A stretch of 64,000 nucleotides of DNA from Dictyostelium firmibasis (GCA_036169595.1 CM069767.1:823501-887500); one strand, 5' to 3'. Positions 24,352-39,878 are shown, numbered from the stretch's first letter. The notes: generated by a model from the letters alone, not told the origin. Numbers and translations are program-made.

Positions 24352-24761
24352 ATGGTAATAATTAAAAAAAAACCAATTAATTCAATTAATTCATTTAATT
24401 AATAATAATAATAAAAATAATAATAATAATAATAACACTTTATATTTAACTTTAGTCATCATCAATTAAATCATTTAAACCATTATTTGATCGTGTTTTA
24501 GTACAAAGATTAAGAAACTCTGATATTAAAACCGGTGGTGGTATTTATATTCCAGATAAACTTGCAAATAAAACACATGAAGCAATTGTAATTGAAGTTG
24601 GTACTGGTAGACGTACTGTCAATGGTTTTGCCCCACCACTCTTAAAGAAAGGTGATCGTATTTTACTTAATGAATCACCACTCGGCGAAAAAATCACTGT
24701 AAATGGTATTGAATGTGAAATTCTCTCTGAAAATGAAGTATTAGGTTTTATGGGAAATTAA
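24352..24761 (+). CDS. Mitochondrial 10-kDa chaperonin (Hsp10/Cpn10)
   Basis: Co-chaperonin that caps Hsp60 and helps protein folding in the mitochondrial matrix. The first coding exon is just the ATG (24352..24354). Intron 24355..24455 runs GTAATA to TTTAG, and exon 24456..24761 encodes 101 residues, 102 aa in all, the normal Cpn10 size. Hallmarks are FKPLFDRVLVQRL at the start, the mobile loop with TGGGIYIPD, EAIVIEVGTGRR, KKGDRILL and the ending ENEVLGFMGN. There is no other ATG in frame before the conserved FKPLFDRV, so the one-codon exon is needed. It is too short and split to show as a long ORF. Confidence 0.93.
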
Positions 24762-24824
24762 TTTTAAAAAAAAAAAAAAAAAAATTATATAAATTAAGTA
24801 ATAAAACGAAAATAAAAAAATGTA

Positions 24825-24860
<36 letters not shown>

Positions 24861-24964
24861 CCAAATGGCAGCAATCAAAAAAAGAAATCTATAAATTTGA
24901 TTAAACAAAGTATACGTAAACCAAATATTAAATTAACTTTGTTTTGTTTTTTTTTTTTTTTATT

Positions 24965-25912
24965 TTAATGAAGTAAATTTAATTTTTTTAATTCTTCTAA
25001 TTCTGGAGTATTTTCAGGAGTGAAGTTGGTCATGAATTCTACTTGAGTTGACATAGCAGATTTAATTTTCTCTTCTTCAGTACGTTGATCGTTATCTACG
25101 ATACCATATTCATCACCGAGAGCCTTCATTTTTTCACGATACCAACGAAGTACTTTGAAGAAATCTGAATGCATTTCAAGCATACGAACACGTTTAGCCA
25201 TTGCAGATGGATCTTCAACCATATTTTTAGAGACATATTCAAGATCTTGTTCTAATTCTGCGATAATATGAGCACGACGTGGATTATCCTCTGGGAATGA
25301 TTTGACGGATTCGATTTGAGCTTCAATGATATCTTTTTCCATTTTATGATATTGACGAAGACGACCATCCAATGAGGCAGAGAAGAAATCTTGACTTTCT
25401 TGGAGATTGTAAGTAATCTCACCGAGACCTTCTTTGAAGGCACCATATTTCTCTTTGGATAATTGTTCATTTGGTGTAACTTGGAAACCTAAATCCATCT
25501 TTAAGTGATTGACACAATAATCGTCCAAACCAGCCTCTAACCATTTGGTAACCTCAACAATACCATTTGACCAAACGTAAAGTTTTCTATATTCATCAGC
25601 TTTGGTTGAGAATTTCTTCTTTAATAATGCTAATTTATCATTTTCTTCTTGTAATTCCTCTTCGTATTCACGACGTTTTGGATGAATTGGGAATTTCTTC
25701 ATTGCATTCAATTGAGCTTCAATCATCTCTTGATCAGTTGTTACTTTCTTTAATTCCTCTTCAAAGTATTCTGCTTGTTGTAATTTGGTTGCACTACCAC
25801 CAACATAAAAATTGGTCATAATTTTCATTACTCTCTTTAATTTTTTATATTCTTGAATTGTTGGTGTATCATTGATATAATCAATATCATCTGCTGGTAA
25901 AATTCCGTGCAT
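24965..25912 (-). CDS. Helical protein with internal duplication, function unknown
   Basis: Single-exon 315-aa protein, not recognised. It has no signal peptide, membrane span or low-complexity run, which is unusual here and suggests a compact globular or coiled-coil protein. Two halves resemble each other. About residues 52-125 contain MIEAQLNAMKKFPIHPKRREYEEEL, then KLYVWSNGIVEVTKWL. About 184-260 contain IIEAQIESVKSFPEDNPRRAHIIAEL, then FFKVLRWYREKM. The shared core is (I/M)IEAQ-x5-K-F/SFP-x4-RR-x3-EL. Codon use is rich in C-ending codons, typical of well-expressed Dictyostelium genes. Confidence 0.85.
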   Translation of the reverse strand: MHGILPADDIDYINDTPTIQEYKKLKRVMKIMTNFYVGGSATKLQQAEYFEEELKKVTTDQEMIEAQLNAMKKFPIHPKRREYEEELQEENDKLALLKKKFSTKADEYRKLYVWSNGIVEVTKWLEAGLDDYCVNHLKMDLGFQVTPNEQLSKEKYGAFKEGLGEITYNLQESQDFFSASLDGRLRQYHKMEKDIIEAQIESVKSFPEDNPRRAHIIAELEQDLEYVSKNMVEDPSAMAKRVRMLEMHSDFFKVLRWYREKMKALGDEYGIVDNDQRTEEEKIKSAMSTQVEFMTNFTPENTPELEELKKLNLLH

Positions 25913-26755
25913 CTTTTATTTTATTTATATTATAAATCTCTATTTATTTTATGAAAATAAATTTAAAATTAAAAAAAAAAAAAAAAAAATTAAAGTATGA
26001 AAAAACGAATAAGATTTTTTTTTTTTTTTTTTTTTTTAAAAATTAAATTAAAAATCAAAAAAATAAAAAAAAAAAACGTAATTATTAGCAACAACCGAAT
26101 TTTGCCAGAGTTTTGATGATGTTATTATTGCTTTTTTGAATGTGCAAATATTTTTTTATTTTTTTTTATTTTTTTTTTTTTTTTTTATTATTTTTTATTT
26201 TTTTTTTATATGAATTACTTAGTTTGGGAATATTCAATAATAAATTCGATTTCTATATTTTTTTTTTTTTTTTTTATTTTTTTTTTTTATTAAAACTTAA
26301 AGAGAAAATTGAAAAACCAATTATGGGTAGTGTATTACTATGTTTTTAACCCTTCAATCAATTAATTTTTAAATAAAATTTTATTGTACTATGTTTTGCC
26401 AAATTTTAAACAATTTTATTTATAAGAATTTACAATATTGATTAAAAAGGGTAAAATATAGTAATTTGAAATAATATTTTTTTATTATCCAATTAAAATA
26501 AAAGACTTCAAAGTAATAGTAAAAATAAAAAAAAAATAAAAAAATGTATTTGACCAAATAAATTATTTAAAAAAACCGAATGATTTTTTTTTTATTTTTT
26601 TTTAATTTTTTTTTTTCGTTTTTCCAATTTTTTTTTTTTTTTTGTTCGTTTTTTATTTTTCTTTATTTTTTTTTTTATCAGATTTTTGTGTGCCAATTAT
26701 TAAATTTTTTTCTATAATCTTTTTTTTTTTTTTAAAAAACATTTAAAAAGAAAAA
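25913..26755. promoter_or_regulatory. Divergent 0.84-kb intergenic region
   Basis: Lies between the minus-strand gene at 25912 and BMS1 on the plus strand, so it should carry both promoters. Poly(T) dominates. More complex patches are at about 26082-26140 and 26300-26470. No RNA gene or ORF is supported. Confidence 0.45.
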
Positions 26756-29700
26756 ATGGATTCAGGAAAAGATAATAAAAAAGTACATAGGGTATCAAAG
26801 GCAGGTGCCAAAGCAAATAAAAAGAAAGCAGCCAAATTAAAGAAATTAGAACAAAATGAAGCATTAAAAGGTCGTAATCCAAAAGCATTTATATCTCAAG
26901 CAGCATATGCATCGAATAGATTAACAGTTCGTAATTTAGATAGAGAAGCTAAACGTGTTAATTTACCAGTTATTGATAGATCAGGTACAGCAGTTGAAAC
27001 ACCACCATATGTAATTGCAGTAGTTGGACCACCAGGATGTGGTAAAACTACCTTGATCAGATCATTAATTAAAAACTATACAAGACATTCAATCTCTGAT
27101 GTTAAAGGTCCAATTACAATTGTAGCAGGTAAAAAACGTCGTTTGACATTCATCGAGTGTAACAATGATTTAAATTCAATGATTGATACTGCCAAAGTAG
27201 CAGATTTAGTATTACTTTTAATTGATGCTTCTTATGGTTTCGAAATGGAAACTTTTGAATTTTTAAATGTTTTAAAAACTCATGGTTTCCCAAAAGTAAT
27301 TGGTATTCTCACTCATTTAGATGGTTTCAAAAATAATAAAAAATTAAAAAAAACTAAAAAGAAATTTAAAGATAGATTTTGGACTGAAATTTATGAAGTA
27401 AGTAAAAAAAAAAAAAAAAAAAAAAAAATAATTGATAATTTTATTAAATTACTTACTCTAAATTAATTATTATTATTGTCTTTTTTTTTTAGGGTGCAAA
27501 ATTATTTTATTTATCAGGTATTATACATGGAAAATATCCAAAAGTTGAAATTCATAATTTAGCAAGATTTATATCAGTTGCAAATTTCATACCATTAACA
27601 TGGAGAAATACACATCCATATGTTTATGTTGATAGATTTGAAGATACAACTGAGCCAGAGTTAGTTAGAAAGAATCCAAAGATCGATAGAAGTATTTGTT
27701 TATATGGTTATGTACGTGGTACTTATTTGAAACCACATATGAAGGTTCATATTCCAGGTAGTGGTGATTATGTTATGAAATCAGTAACTTCATTACCAGA
27801 TCCATGTCCATTACCAACAGAGAGAAAGAAAACTTTAAATGAAAAAGAACGTTTACTCTATGCACCAATGGGTGATATTGGTAATATTCTTTATGATAAA
27901 GATGCTGTATATATTAATATTCCAGAGAGTAAATTAAATTTCTCAAGAGCTAGAGGTAAACAATCGAAATTTATTTAAACAATTTAAAAAAAGTATTATT
28001 TATTTTATTAACTTTTATTCATTTTATATTATTTTCTATTGAAAATCATTATTATAGAGGAGGGAGAAGGTGAAGGTGAAAGTATGGTTAAAGATCTTCA
28101 AAATACACAATTTTCAATCGATGAAAAGATGGAAAATTCAGAATTATCATTATTTTCAAATAGACCACCAATCAAATTTACAAATAATACTTATACACAA
28201 ATTGAGGAAATTGATGATAAAGACTATTATGATTCTGATGGTGAGGAGGAAAAAGGTACTAAAAAGGTTGAAGTCGTCGAAGAGAAAGATGGAAGAGTTA
28301 GAAGAAAGGTTAAGTTTATTGATATGAAAAAGAATCCAGCAATTAATAGTGAGGATGAAGACGAGGAGGGAGAAGATGATGATGATGATGAGGATGATGA
28401 AGATGGTGAAGAATTTGAATCTGACGACGATGAAAATATTAAATCTAGTAAAGTTGAATTTGATGACGATTTAGATGAAGATGAGGAATTAAGTGATGAA
28501 GAATATTATGATCCAGAAAATAAAAACAAATTGGATTTAGACGAAGATCAAGATGAAGAGGACGAGGATGAAGAAGATGAAGAAGATGAGGATGAAGAAG
28601 ATGAAGAGGATGAAGAAGATGAAGAAGAATATGATGAAGAAACTGGTGAAAGTTCGAAATGGAAAGAAAATATGAAATCAACAATTCAAATTACAGGTAC
28701 AAATCATTTAAATTTATCAAGATTAATTTATGGTGATGAACCATCAAAGAAATCAGGTAAAAAAGAAGAAAATGATGATGAAGATTTCTTTAAAGTCAAA
28801 AAAGGTGGTTATGGATCAATGAAATTAAGTACTGATAAAGAATCATTAAAAGATTTATTAGATTCAGCAAAATATATTCATTCAATTAATGATTTCCAAT
28901 CTCAAGATATTAAAGAATTATTGGCAAAGAAATTTGTAAATAAAAATGAATTGGAGACTACAGGTTTAGTAGGTAAGAATAATGCTGAAGGTGAGGATGA
29001 GGTTTTATTTGGTGATTTCGAAGATTTAGAAACTGGTAAAAAATATGATTCACAATCAAATAATAAAAAATCAACCAATGGTGGCGATAATGAAAAGGAT
29101 GATTCAGATTCAGATAATTCAGAAGCTGAGGGTAATAATAAAGATGGTAAAGATAGTAAAGAAAATTCAATCGAACAAGAAAGAGAAAGAAATAAATCTA
29201 AAAAAGAGAAACAAATTGAAAAGATCAATGCAAAATACCAAGAGAATGAAAAAGATTTCCAAGGTGAAATGAATGATGAAGTTAAAAAACAAAGAGCAAT
29301 CAATGAGAAAGAATTTGAAAATGATGACCAATTCTATCGTCAGAAATATGAAGGTTTCCCAATTGGTGTTTATGTTAGAATTGAATTCGAAAAGATACCA
29401 TGTGAATTTAGTCAATATTTCGATCCAAAATTCCCAGTTGTAGTCGGTGGTCTATTAACATCTGAAGAGAATTTGGGTATGATTAACGTTAGTCTAAAGA
29501 AACATCGTTGGCATAAAAGAATTTTGAAATCTAATGATCCATTGATGATATCAGTTGGTTGGAGACGTTTCCAAACAATGGTACTCTATTCTACTAAAGA
29601 TATTAACGGACGTAATCGTATGTTAAAATATACACCAGAGCATATGCATTGTCATGCATCTTTCTATGGTCCATTAACTCCACCTGGTACAGGTTTCATT

Positions 29701-30543
29701 GGTTTCACTAATGCAAACAATAACCAATCTGGTTTCCGTGTATCTGCAACTGGTACAGTATTGGATTTGGATAGTTCAATCAATGTTGTAAAGAAATTGA
29801 AATTGATTGGCCATCCTGATAAAATCATGAAAAAGACATGTTTCGTAAATGGTATGTTCACAAGTCGTTTAGAGGTCGCCAAATTCGTTGGTGCAACAAT
29901 TCGTACAGTTTCTGGTATTAGAGGTCAAATTAAGAAACCATTATCTCATCCTGAAGGTTCATTCCGTGCTACTTTCGAAGATAGATTATTACCATCTGAT
30001 ATCATTTTCTTACGTACTTGGTATACAATCACTCCAACTCGTTTCTATAATCCTGTAACCTCTTTATTACAAGAGAAGAAGACTCATTGGGAAGGTATGA
30101 AAACTGTTGGTCAATTACGTTTCGAGAATAACCTCTCTGCTCCAGTTAAAAAGGATAGTTCCTATCAAGGTACCATCGAAAGAGATACAAAGAAATTCAA
30201 AGAACTTCGTATCCCAAATAAACTTCAATCTCAATTACCTTTTGATTTGAAACCAAAAGGTACCAAAACCATTAGAAATGCTGATGATGCTCTCTTGTCT
30301 TCTCGTGTCAACATTATTGAACCTCACGAAAAACAAGTCGCCGATTTAATGAAACGTTTAGAAAGTATTAAAAATAAAAAAATCGAAAAAGAACAACAAC
30401 GTAAACAAGAATATCTCGATGAAAAAGCTAAAAAACAATCTAAAATTGATATCCTCAAAGAAAAGAAACAAAAAGAAACAAAGAAAAGAAAATCTAAATT
30501 GGAGGCATTGGGTAAAATTAAAAAGAAATCAAAAATGGGCTAA
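26756..30543 (+). CDS. bms1: Ribosome biogenesis GTPase BMS1
   Basis: Nucleolar GTPase that works with Rcl1 in early 40S maturation. Exons 26756..27397, 27493..27955 and 28058..30543 (donors GTAAGT and GTAAAC, acceptors TAG) give about 1,196 aa, like the yeast and human proteins. The N-terminus is basic. The P-loop GPPGCGKT is at 91-98, the switch-like KGPITIV at about 117, and the guanine-specificity equivalent THLD at 186-189. The central segment has long Asp/Glu runs. The C-terminal Bms1/Tsr1 domain shows GVYVRIEFEKIPCEF, VGWRRFQTMVLYS and HASFYGPLTPPGTGF, then a basic Lys-rich tail. The family call is firm. Confidence 0.96.
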
Positions 30544-30985
30544 AAATAAAACAAAAAAAAAAATAAAAAAAATAAAAATAAAAAAAAAAAAAAAAACTAT
30601 TTACTATAAAAAAAAAAAAAAATTTTAATAAAAATACATATTAAAAATATTTTTTTTTTCATTGTTGATTTACTTGAATTTTTCTTTTTTTTTTGTCACA
30701 TTAAAATAATTGCTCAAATTTTTTTTTTATTTTTTTTCAATTTTTTATTTTTTTTTTTTTTTTATTTTTTTTATTTTCTGCAAATTAAAAAAATAATAAA
30801 AATAAAATATACATTACATGTTTTTTTTATCTTTTTTTGATTTTAAATAGTATTATTTAAAATTGTATTTAATTATATTGTATAGTTATTTGCATAATCA
30901 TATAAATATATAATATTATAAATACATAAAAAAAAAAAAAAAAAAGTTATTTATTTTTTTTATTATCACAGTTTTAAATTATTTG
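30544..30985. other. Intergenic BMS1 / membrane-protein gene
   Basis: Poly(A) and poly(T) tracts with an (AT)-rich stretch at about 30870-30930. Nothing else recognisable. It is the putative promoter of the gene at 30986. Confidence 0.5.
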
Positions 30986-32122
30986 ATGGATTTAATATGG
31001 CTATTACCTTTAATAATTGGTGCAATATTATGGGCAGGATGTGATGTAATTTCAGATGGCGTGATTGGAGAAAATCATGAAGAGGAAATTGAAGAGAAAT
31101 CAAAAAAAGATATAGATTTAAAAAGTATTGAAGTTGTGTCACCAACATCAAGCAATAGTCAACCAACAACAGCAACAAAGTCATCAGATAAGTTAACAGG
31201 TGAACAAGATTCTATAGTATCAGCGATTGTAATGTTTTTTTTGGTGTTATTAGTGCATATGGCAATGGGTAATGAACAATTGTACGATTATTATGATAGT
31301 TATTTAGTGAATGGTGGATTTACAGCCGAGAATAATTTGGAGCGTATTAAACCATCGACCATTAGTTGGGCAGCATTAATAGCAGGTGCATTTCAAAGTG
31401 GATCATTGATTTATCTATTAAAAGCTTTTGAAACCTCATCCTCAACTATCATCGTACCTATGATGCAACTAAACTCAATCATTATTCTACCGTTGAGTAT
31501 CATTTTATCGATTCTTTCGTTCTATTTCCCAATATTGGTGACATTTCATAAGATCATTACACCCACTCACTTGTTTGCATTTATTTTAATCTTTGTCGGT
31601 AGTTTCTATCCATCATTGGAGGGTGATTTTAGTCAATTATCAAAAATGTCATTTTGGAAACAAAAAGCCGTCAAATATGTTTTAATTTCCGATTTCCTCA
31701 TTGCAATCTACTATTTGATTGTGTCATTCTGTACGAATGAAACCGGTGCAATGAGTTCAAAATCTTTCTTGGTAGTATCGACCTATGGCAATTGTATAAC
31801 ATTTGCATTATTAATTGCATTCGTTAGAACTTTTAGAAGGTCAGCTATAACATTATTAAAGGTTCAAAGAAAATATATTTATCTATCAGCAGCCGGTGAA
31901 ATACTTTCATTATCTGGTTACTTTTTCGTTTCAATCTCTTATCACCTATATTACAATAGTGGTATTGTTTCAGCTGCTGAGGGCGCTCTCAATCAATTAT
32001 TTAATCTCATCATTGCTATCCTCTTAAAGAAATTTATAAACTTTGGTAGAGATGTAAAAAGAATTAGAGAAAAGGTTTTCTCTTGTTTAATTGTTACTGT
32101 TGGTTTACTTTTAACAACTTAA
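30986..32122 (+). CDS. Multi-pass membrane protein, DMT/EamA-like transporter family
   Basis: Single exon, 378 aa, starting at ATG 30986. About ten hydrophobic segments are seen: an N-terminal one (LIWLLPLIIGAILWAGCDV), then a hydrophilic loop of about 60 residues with acidic and Ser/Thr content, then VSAIVMFFLVLLVHMAM, WAALIAGAFQSGSLIYLLKAF, a pair around 155-190, and four to five more. The WAGCDV start, a SG.lIYLLKAF segment where such proteins show (Y)xxxxAL, and paired helix repeats suit the drug/metabolite transporter superfamily. The terminal segment follows basic KFINFGRDVKRIREK. The substrate cannot be told from sequence. Confidence 0.75.
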   Translation: MDLIWLLPLIIGAILWAGCDVISDGVIGENHEEEIEEKSKKDIDLKSIEVVSPTSSNSQPTTATKSSDKLTGEQDSIVSAIVMFFLVLLVHMAMGNEQLYDYYDSYLVNGGFTAENNLERIKPSTISWAALIAGAFQSGSLIYLLKAFETSSSTIIVPMMQLNSIIILPLSIILSILSFYFPILVTFHKIITPTHLFAFILIFVGSFYPSLEGDFSQLSKMSFWKQKAVKYVLISDFLIAIYYLIVSFCTNETGAMSSKSFLVVSTYGNCITFALLIAFVRTFRRSAITLLKVQRKYIYLSAAGEILSLSGYFFVSISYHLYYNSGIVSAAEGALNQLFNLIIAILLKKFINFGRDVKRIREKVFSCLIVTVGLLLTT

Positions 32123-32203
32123 ATAAAAAATAAACAATTATAAAAATAATTAATAACAAATAACTAATAATTAATAATTAGTAAAAATAAAAATAAAAAT
32201 AAA

Positions 32204-32270
<67 letters not shown>

Positions 32271-32617
32271 GCAATAATCTCAAATAAGTTTATAATATTA
32301 AATTGAATATAATTTAATTATTTGTAAAAAAAAAATCAATAAATTCCTTTTTTTATTTTTTGCCAATTTACAAATTTTATTTTGAAAAATATTTAAAATA
32401 AAAAAGGTGACATTGTGTTTCTTAACCGCCAAAAAAAAATTTTCCACCCAATTTTTCAAAATTTTTTTTTTTTTTTTGGTTTCATAATTGTTTTATAGTT
32501 TACGAATTTGTTTATTAAACCGTTTTTTATCCGTTTTTATAACTTTATAAAAAAATAAAGAAAAAAGTTAAAGTTTTAACCAAAAATAACATATAAATAA
32601 TAAATAAATAAAAAAAC
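32123..32617. other. Intergenic with (AAT)n microsatellite
   Basis: An (AAT)n run at 32204-32270 follows the stop of the membrane-protein gene. The right half (32390-32617), with patches such as GGTGACATTGTGTTTCTTAACC at about 32406, is the likely CAF-1 promoter. Confidence 0.5.
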
Positions 32618-34829
32618 ATGGATCCATCAATTGATATGGATAGTGGTAGTGAGGATACGGAAATGAAAGATCATGATACAACGACTAATTCACAAAATGA
32701 AGAGGATATTCCAAATGAATTACCAAAACTATCTACCTCAACCACACCAGCCACTCCTTTAACACCAAAGAGAAGAAGATTAACAGAAGAAGAGAAACAA
32801 AAAAGAGAGGATGAAAAAAAGAAAAGGGAAGAGGATAGAATTAAAAGGGAAGAAGAGAAAAAGAAAAAAGATGAAGATAAAAAGAAGTTGGTAGAGGAGA
32901 GAGAGAACGAAAAGAAGAAACGTGATGAAGAAAAAAAGAAAATGTTGGAGGAAAAAGAAATTAACCGTAAAAAGAGAGAGGAAGAATTTGGAAAGAGAAG
33001 AGAAGAAAAAGAGGTAGAAAAAAAAAAGAGAGAAGAAGAGGCAGAGAAAAAACGAGTTGAAAAAAAGAAAAAAGATGATGAAATTGAAAGAAAAAAAGAG
33101 GAGAGAAAAGAAGAGGCAGAAAGAAAAAAAGAAGAAGTGGAAAGAAAAAGAGAAGAGGCTGAACGTTTGAAAGAGGAGGAGGCAAAGAAACAACAAAAAC
33201 TAACATCCTTTTTTGCTCCAATTGAAGCACCAATTAGACAACAAAAATCAAATTCATTAATTCAACCAATTGAATTACCCTCAAATACTCAACTATATCA
33301 ATATCAACATCCAACTTATTCTAGTAGTTACGATGTATTTAAACAATCAATTTCTTCATCAAATAATACCATCAAAACTAAATCCAATCAAGAAAAGAGA
33401 GATTATTTCTCCAAATTGAACAGAGGAACACAACATGGTAGACTTGGTCAAAGAAATCATAGATTTAAAATGAGAATCAATTCCCTACCAGGATCAATTA
33501 TGCATCATGATTTGGTTTCAAAGTTAAGTGTTCTAAAGTTGTTGAAATTTCATGACAGTTTTAGACCATCATACTATGGAACTTACTCTAAAACCAGTAA
33601 ACAGCTCACTGGTAAAAATCCATTTAAAAAAGATCCAAACGTTATCGATTATGACTATGACAGTTCCGATGAATGGGAGGAGGAGAAAGATGATGATCAA
33701 GCTGAAAAAATTACATCTGCTGATGAAAAAGAAGAAGATCTAGAGGAGGATGAGGAGGATGAAGAAGATAGGGCTTGGATTGATGATGAAGGTTTAAATG
33801 AAGAAGAGGATACTCCGATAGATAATTCTAGTAATATCAATGTAAATGAAAGAGTTTTCTCTAGAAAAAATAAAAAAAAACGTGTTGAAGAAAAAAAACC
33901 AATTATAGTTGAACCATATTTTAAGGAATATCCAACAATTATAAATTTTAATGTAAATAATAATAATAATAACGAAAATACAAACACCAATAATAGTTTG
34001 GAATTTTTAAAAATTTTCACAATTGAACCATTGGATTCAATACCAATTAAATTAGAAAGACCAATTGACCACCATAATTCAAAAGAAGATAGAAGTTTTC
34101 CAATCAAAGCATTACCAACATTTTTATTTGTAATATTTTTCTTTTTAAAAAATACTTTTCTTTTAATATTTCTTTATTTTAATTAATTTTTTATTTATTT
34201 TTTTTTAGATTATTAAAGAAAACAAACTATCAATTAAAAAATTGGTTGAAATTTTTAAAGAGAATTTTCCAAATATTAGTCAAAGACAAATGAAGGATAA
34301 GTTGGAAGAACATTGTATTTATAATCATAGATCATGGTCATTGAAACCAGAAAGTGAATTAATTTTAAGCCAATCAACAATTGATCCATTATACCCAGTC
34401 CCAAATATTCCAAAATTATCACCAACTAAAAAAGAAAAGGAAAAAGACGACAAAGAAATGGTTGATATCAGCAATGGTGGCTCTGTAGATTCACCAAAAT
34501 CAAAATCAAAAAAGAGACCACTTTCAACTCCAGTTCAAACAAATTCTTTACTAAACTATTTTACAAAAATTGAGCCACAACCTTCATCTCAAACTCAAAC
34601 TCCACCGTTACAATCTTCATCACCACCACACCCTTCACCAAGATCACAATCGACATCTCCAACTTCGTCACAAGAACATCCAAAAGAAGAATCAATCTTA
34701 TCACCATCAAAGTCTAAAATTTCATCATTTACCGCCCCAACTAAAGTTAAAACTGATGCAGTAATGGATGATGTAATTGTCCATATTGAACCAATTATAA
34801 TTTCTTCAACAAAATCTCCAACCAAATAG
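32618..34829 (+). CDS. Chromatin assembly factor 1 large subunit (CAF-1 p150 / CHAF1A)
   Basis: Histone H3-H4 chaperone subunit that deposits nucleosomes behind replication forks. Exons 32618..34129 and 34209..34829 (GTAATA donor, TTTAG acceptor, phase 0) give 710 aa. In order: an acidic Ser/Thr start; the charged KER region at about 54-190, almost only Lys, Glu and Arg and probably one long helix; a PIP-box-like QQKLTSFF at about 192-199; the ED-type domain with LLKFHDSFRPSYYGT and DYDYDSSDEWEEE at about 308-350; and an acidic run. Exon 2 then gives the winged-helix-like IIKENKLSIKKLVEIF segment and a Ser/Pro tail. The combination is specific to CAF-1 p150. Confidence 0.92.
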
Positions 34830-34928
34830 TGTATTACATATAACAAAAATTCATAATAAAAAAGTTTATTTGTTGTGTATATAAATTTTTTTTTGTAATT
34901 GTTTTTTTTTAAAAGGTTTATTTAAATC

Positions 34929-38419
<3,491 letters not shown>

Positions 38420-38966
38420 GATATTATTAAAAATTTATTAAATTTATATTTTTTTGATTATTTATTATCTATCTATTATTCTTTTTATTTTTATGTGTGT
38501 TTTGTAAAAAAAGGGAACGACTACTAAAGTATCTTTTTTTGAAATATCATATTTAATAGAAACAAAGATTATTTAGATCTCCATCCCTATTGTAAAAATC
38601 AGTACTATGATCAATACTGATTCAAATGTAAAAAAAAAGTTTGAATTGGTTTGAAATAAAATGAAATAATGGTTTATGTGTTTTATACACATAAAAAGTG
38701 AAGGTTGTAAAAAAAAAAAAAATTAAAAAAAAAAAAAATTTTTATTTTTTCAAAAAAAAATAAAAAATAAAAAAAATAAAAAATAAAAAAAATAAAAAAT
38801 AGAAAAAATAAAAAAAAATGTGTGTGGATAATTTCAAAATATCAAAAAAAAAAAAAAAAAAAGTGAAATCTTAAGAATAAAAAAAAAAAATTTAAAGTGA
38901 AAAATTAATTTATTTTTTTTTTAAAATTAATAATTAAAATTGAATATAAAATTTTTTTTTTAAAAT
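38420..38966. other. Intergenic WDR24 / CBM49-like gene
   Basis: The WDR24 promoter side (38430-38700) is moderately complex and carries a perfect inverted repeat at 38598-38621. The rest is A-rich with AAAAAT-type runs at 38757-38818. No ORF. Confidence 0.5.
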
Positions 38967-39464
38967 TTAAAATCTAATATAAAGAATATTTAAATTTGGT
39001 TGTCTATTTCCTTCAATAATGAAACCAAAAGTATATGATGCATGAGCATTAATTGATTGTTGATATGATGGAAGAGTTAAAACACCTTGTGAAATACGGA
39101 CCATATTCCATAATGAACTTGAATCTCTTAATTTGAAAGTGTAATCATAGCCAATATAAATATCCAAAATATTACAATTTGTTGGATTTACAATTGTAAC
39201 ATCATATTGAGTATAAGTTCTACCACAATCAACCCAACTATTAATACATTTAAAAACTAAATAAACTTCTCTATAATTTCCATGATCATAGCAAGTACAT
39301 TTACTATCTTTTACATGACATGTATGTTCACCTCCACAATTTCCTGGACAACTATAGGGTGGTCTACCTCTTGCAACAGCATCATTAAACTCAGTAGAAT
39401 CTTGAGCTGAAACAAATGCAACAGTTAGTAAAAAACATAGGAAAATAAAAACTATTGATTTCAT
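38967..39464 (-). CDS. Small secreted protein with Cys-rich module and CBM49-like domain
   Basis: 165 aa, single exon, with signal peptide MKSIVFIFLCFLLTVAFVSA. Residues about 38-60 form a short Cys module (CPGNCGGEHTCHVKDSKCTCYDHG), EGF/EB-like. The remainder (YREVYLVFKCINSWVDCG ... QYDVTIVNPTNCNI ... SSLWNMVRISQGVLTLPSY ... HASYTFGFIIEG) has the layout of the CBM49 carbohydrate-binding domain of Dictyostelium cellulose-binding matrix proteins: VTxxN near the start, LWN in the middle, LPSY and YTFGFI near the end. A cellulose or extracellular-matrix role is inferred. Confidence 0.75.
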   Translation of the reverse strand: MKSIVFIFLCFLLTVAFVSAQDSTEFNDAVARGRPPYSCPGNCGGEHTCHVKDSKCTCYDHGNYREVYLVFKCINSWVDCGRTYTQYDVTIVNPTNCNILDIYIGYDYTFKLRDSSSLWNMVRISQGVLTLPSYQQSINAHASYTFGFIIEGNRQPNLNILYIRF

Positions 39465-39878
39465 TGTTTTTTTAATTTGATAACTTGGAAAATATTTTAA
39501 ATTATTTGATTTTGTTGAAAATATTGGCTTTGAAATTTATCATTTTATACTTTTTTTTTTTTTCAAAAAATAAATATAAATAATAAATTATTAATATCAC
39601 CAAGGGTTATTGTTTTATATAATTGGAATTAATTTATTAAAGCTTAAATTATTATAAATAGATATTAATCCATACCCCCATTTTATTTGTTGAACAAAAA
39701 AAAAAAAAAAAAAAAAAAAAAATGATTATTTTTATTAATGGCAAGTACCAAACTATCCAAGTCAAAAATATTTTTATTATTTAGTTTGTTAATTTATACA
39801 CACAAAAAAAAAAAATTAAATTAAATTATAAATTTTAATTAATGGTTTAAATTCGATAATAACTATTGTTATTATTAT

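Noticed and set aside
32780-33233. 138- and 90-codon antisense open frames rich in Phe and Leu
   Set aside because: They are the complement of the Lys/Glu-rich KER region of CAF-1.
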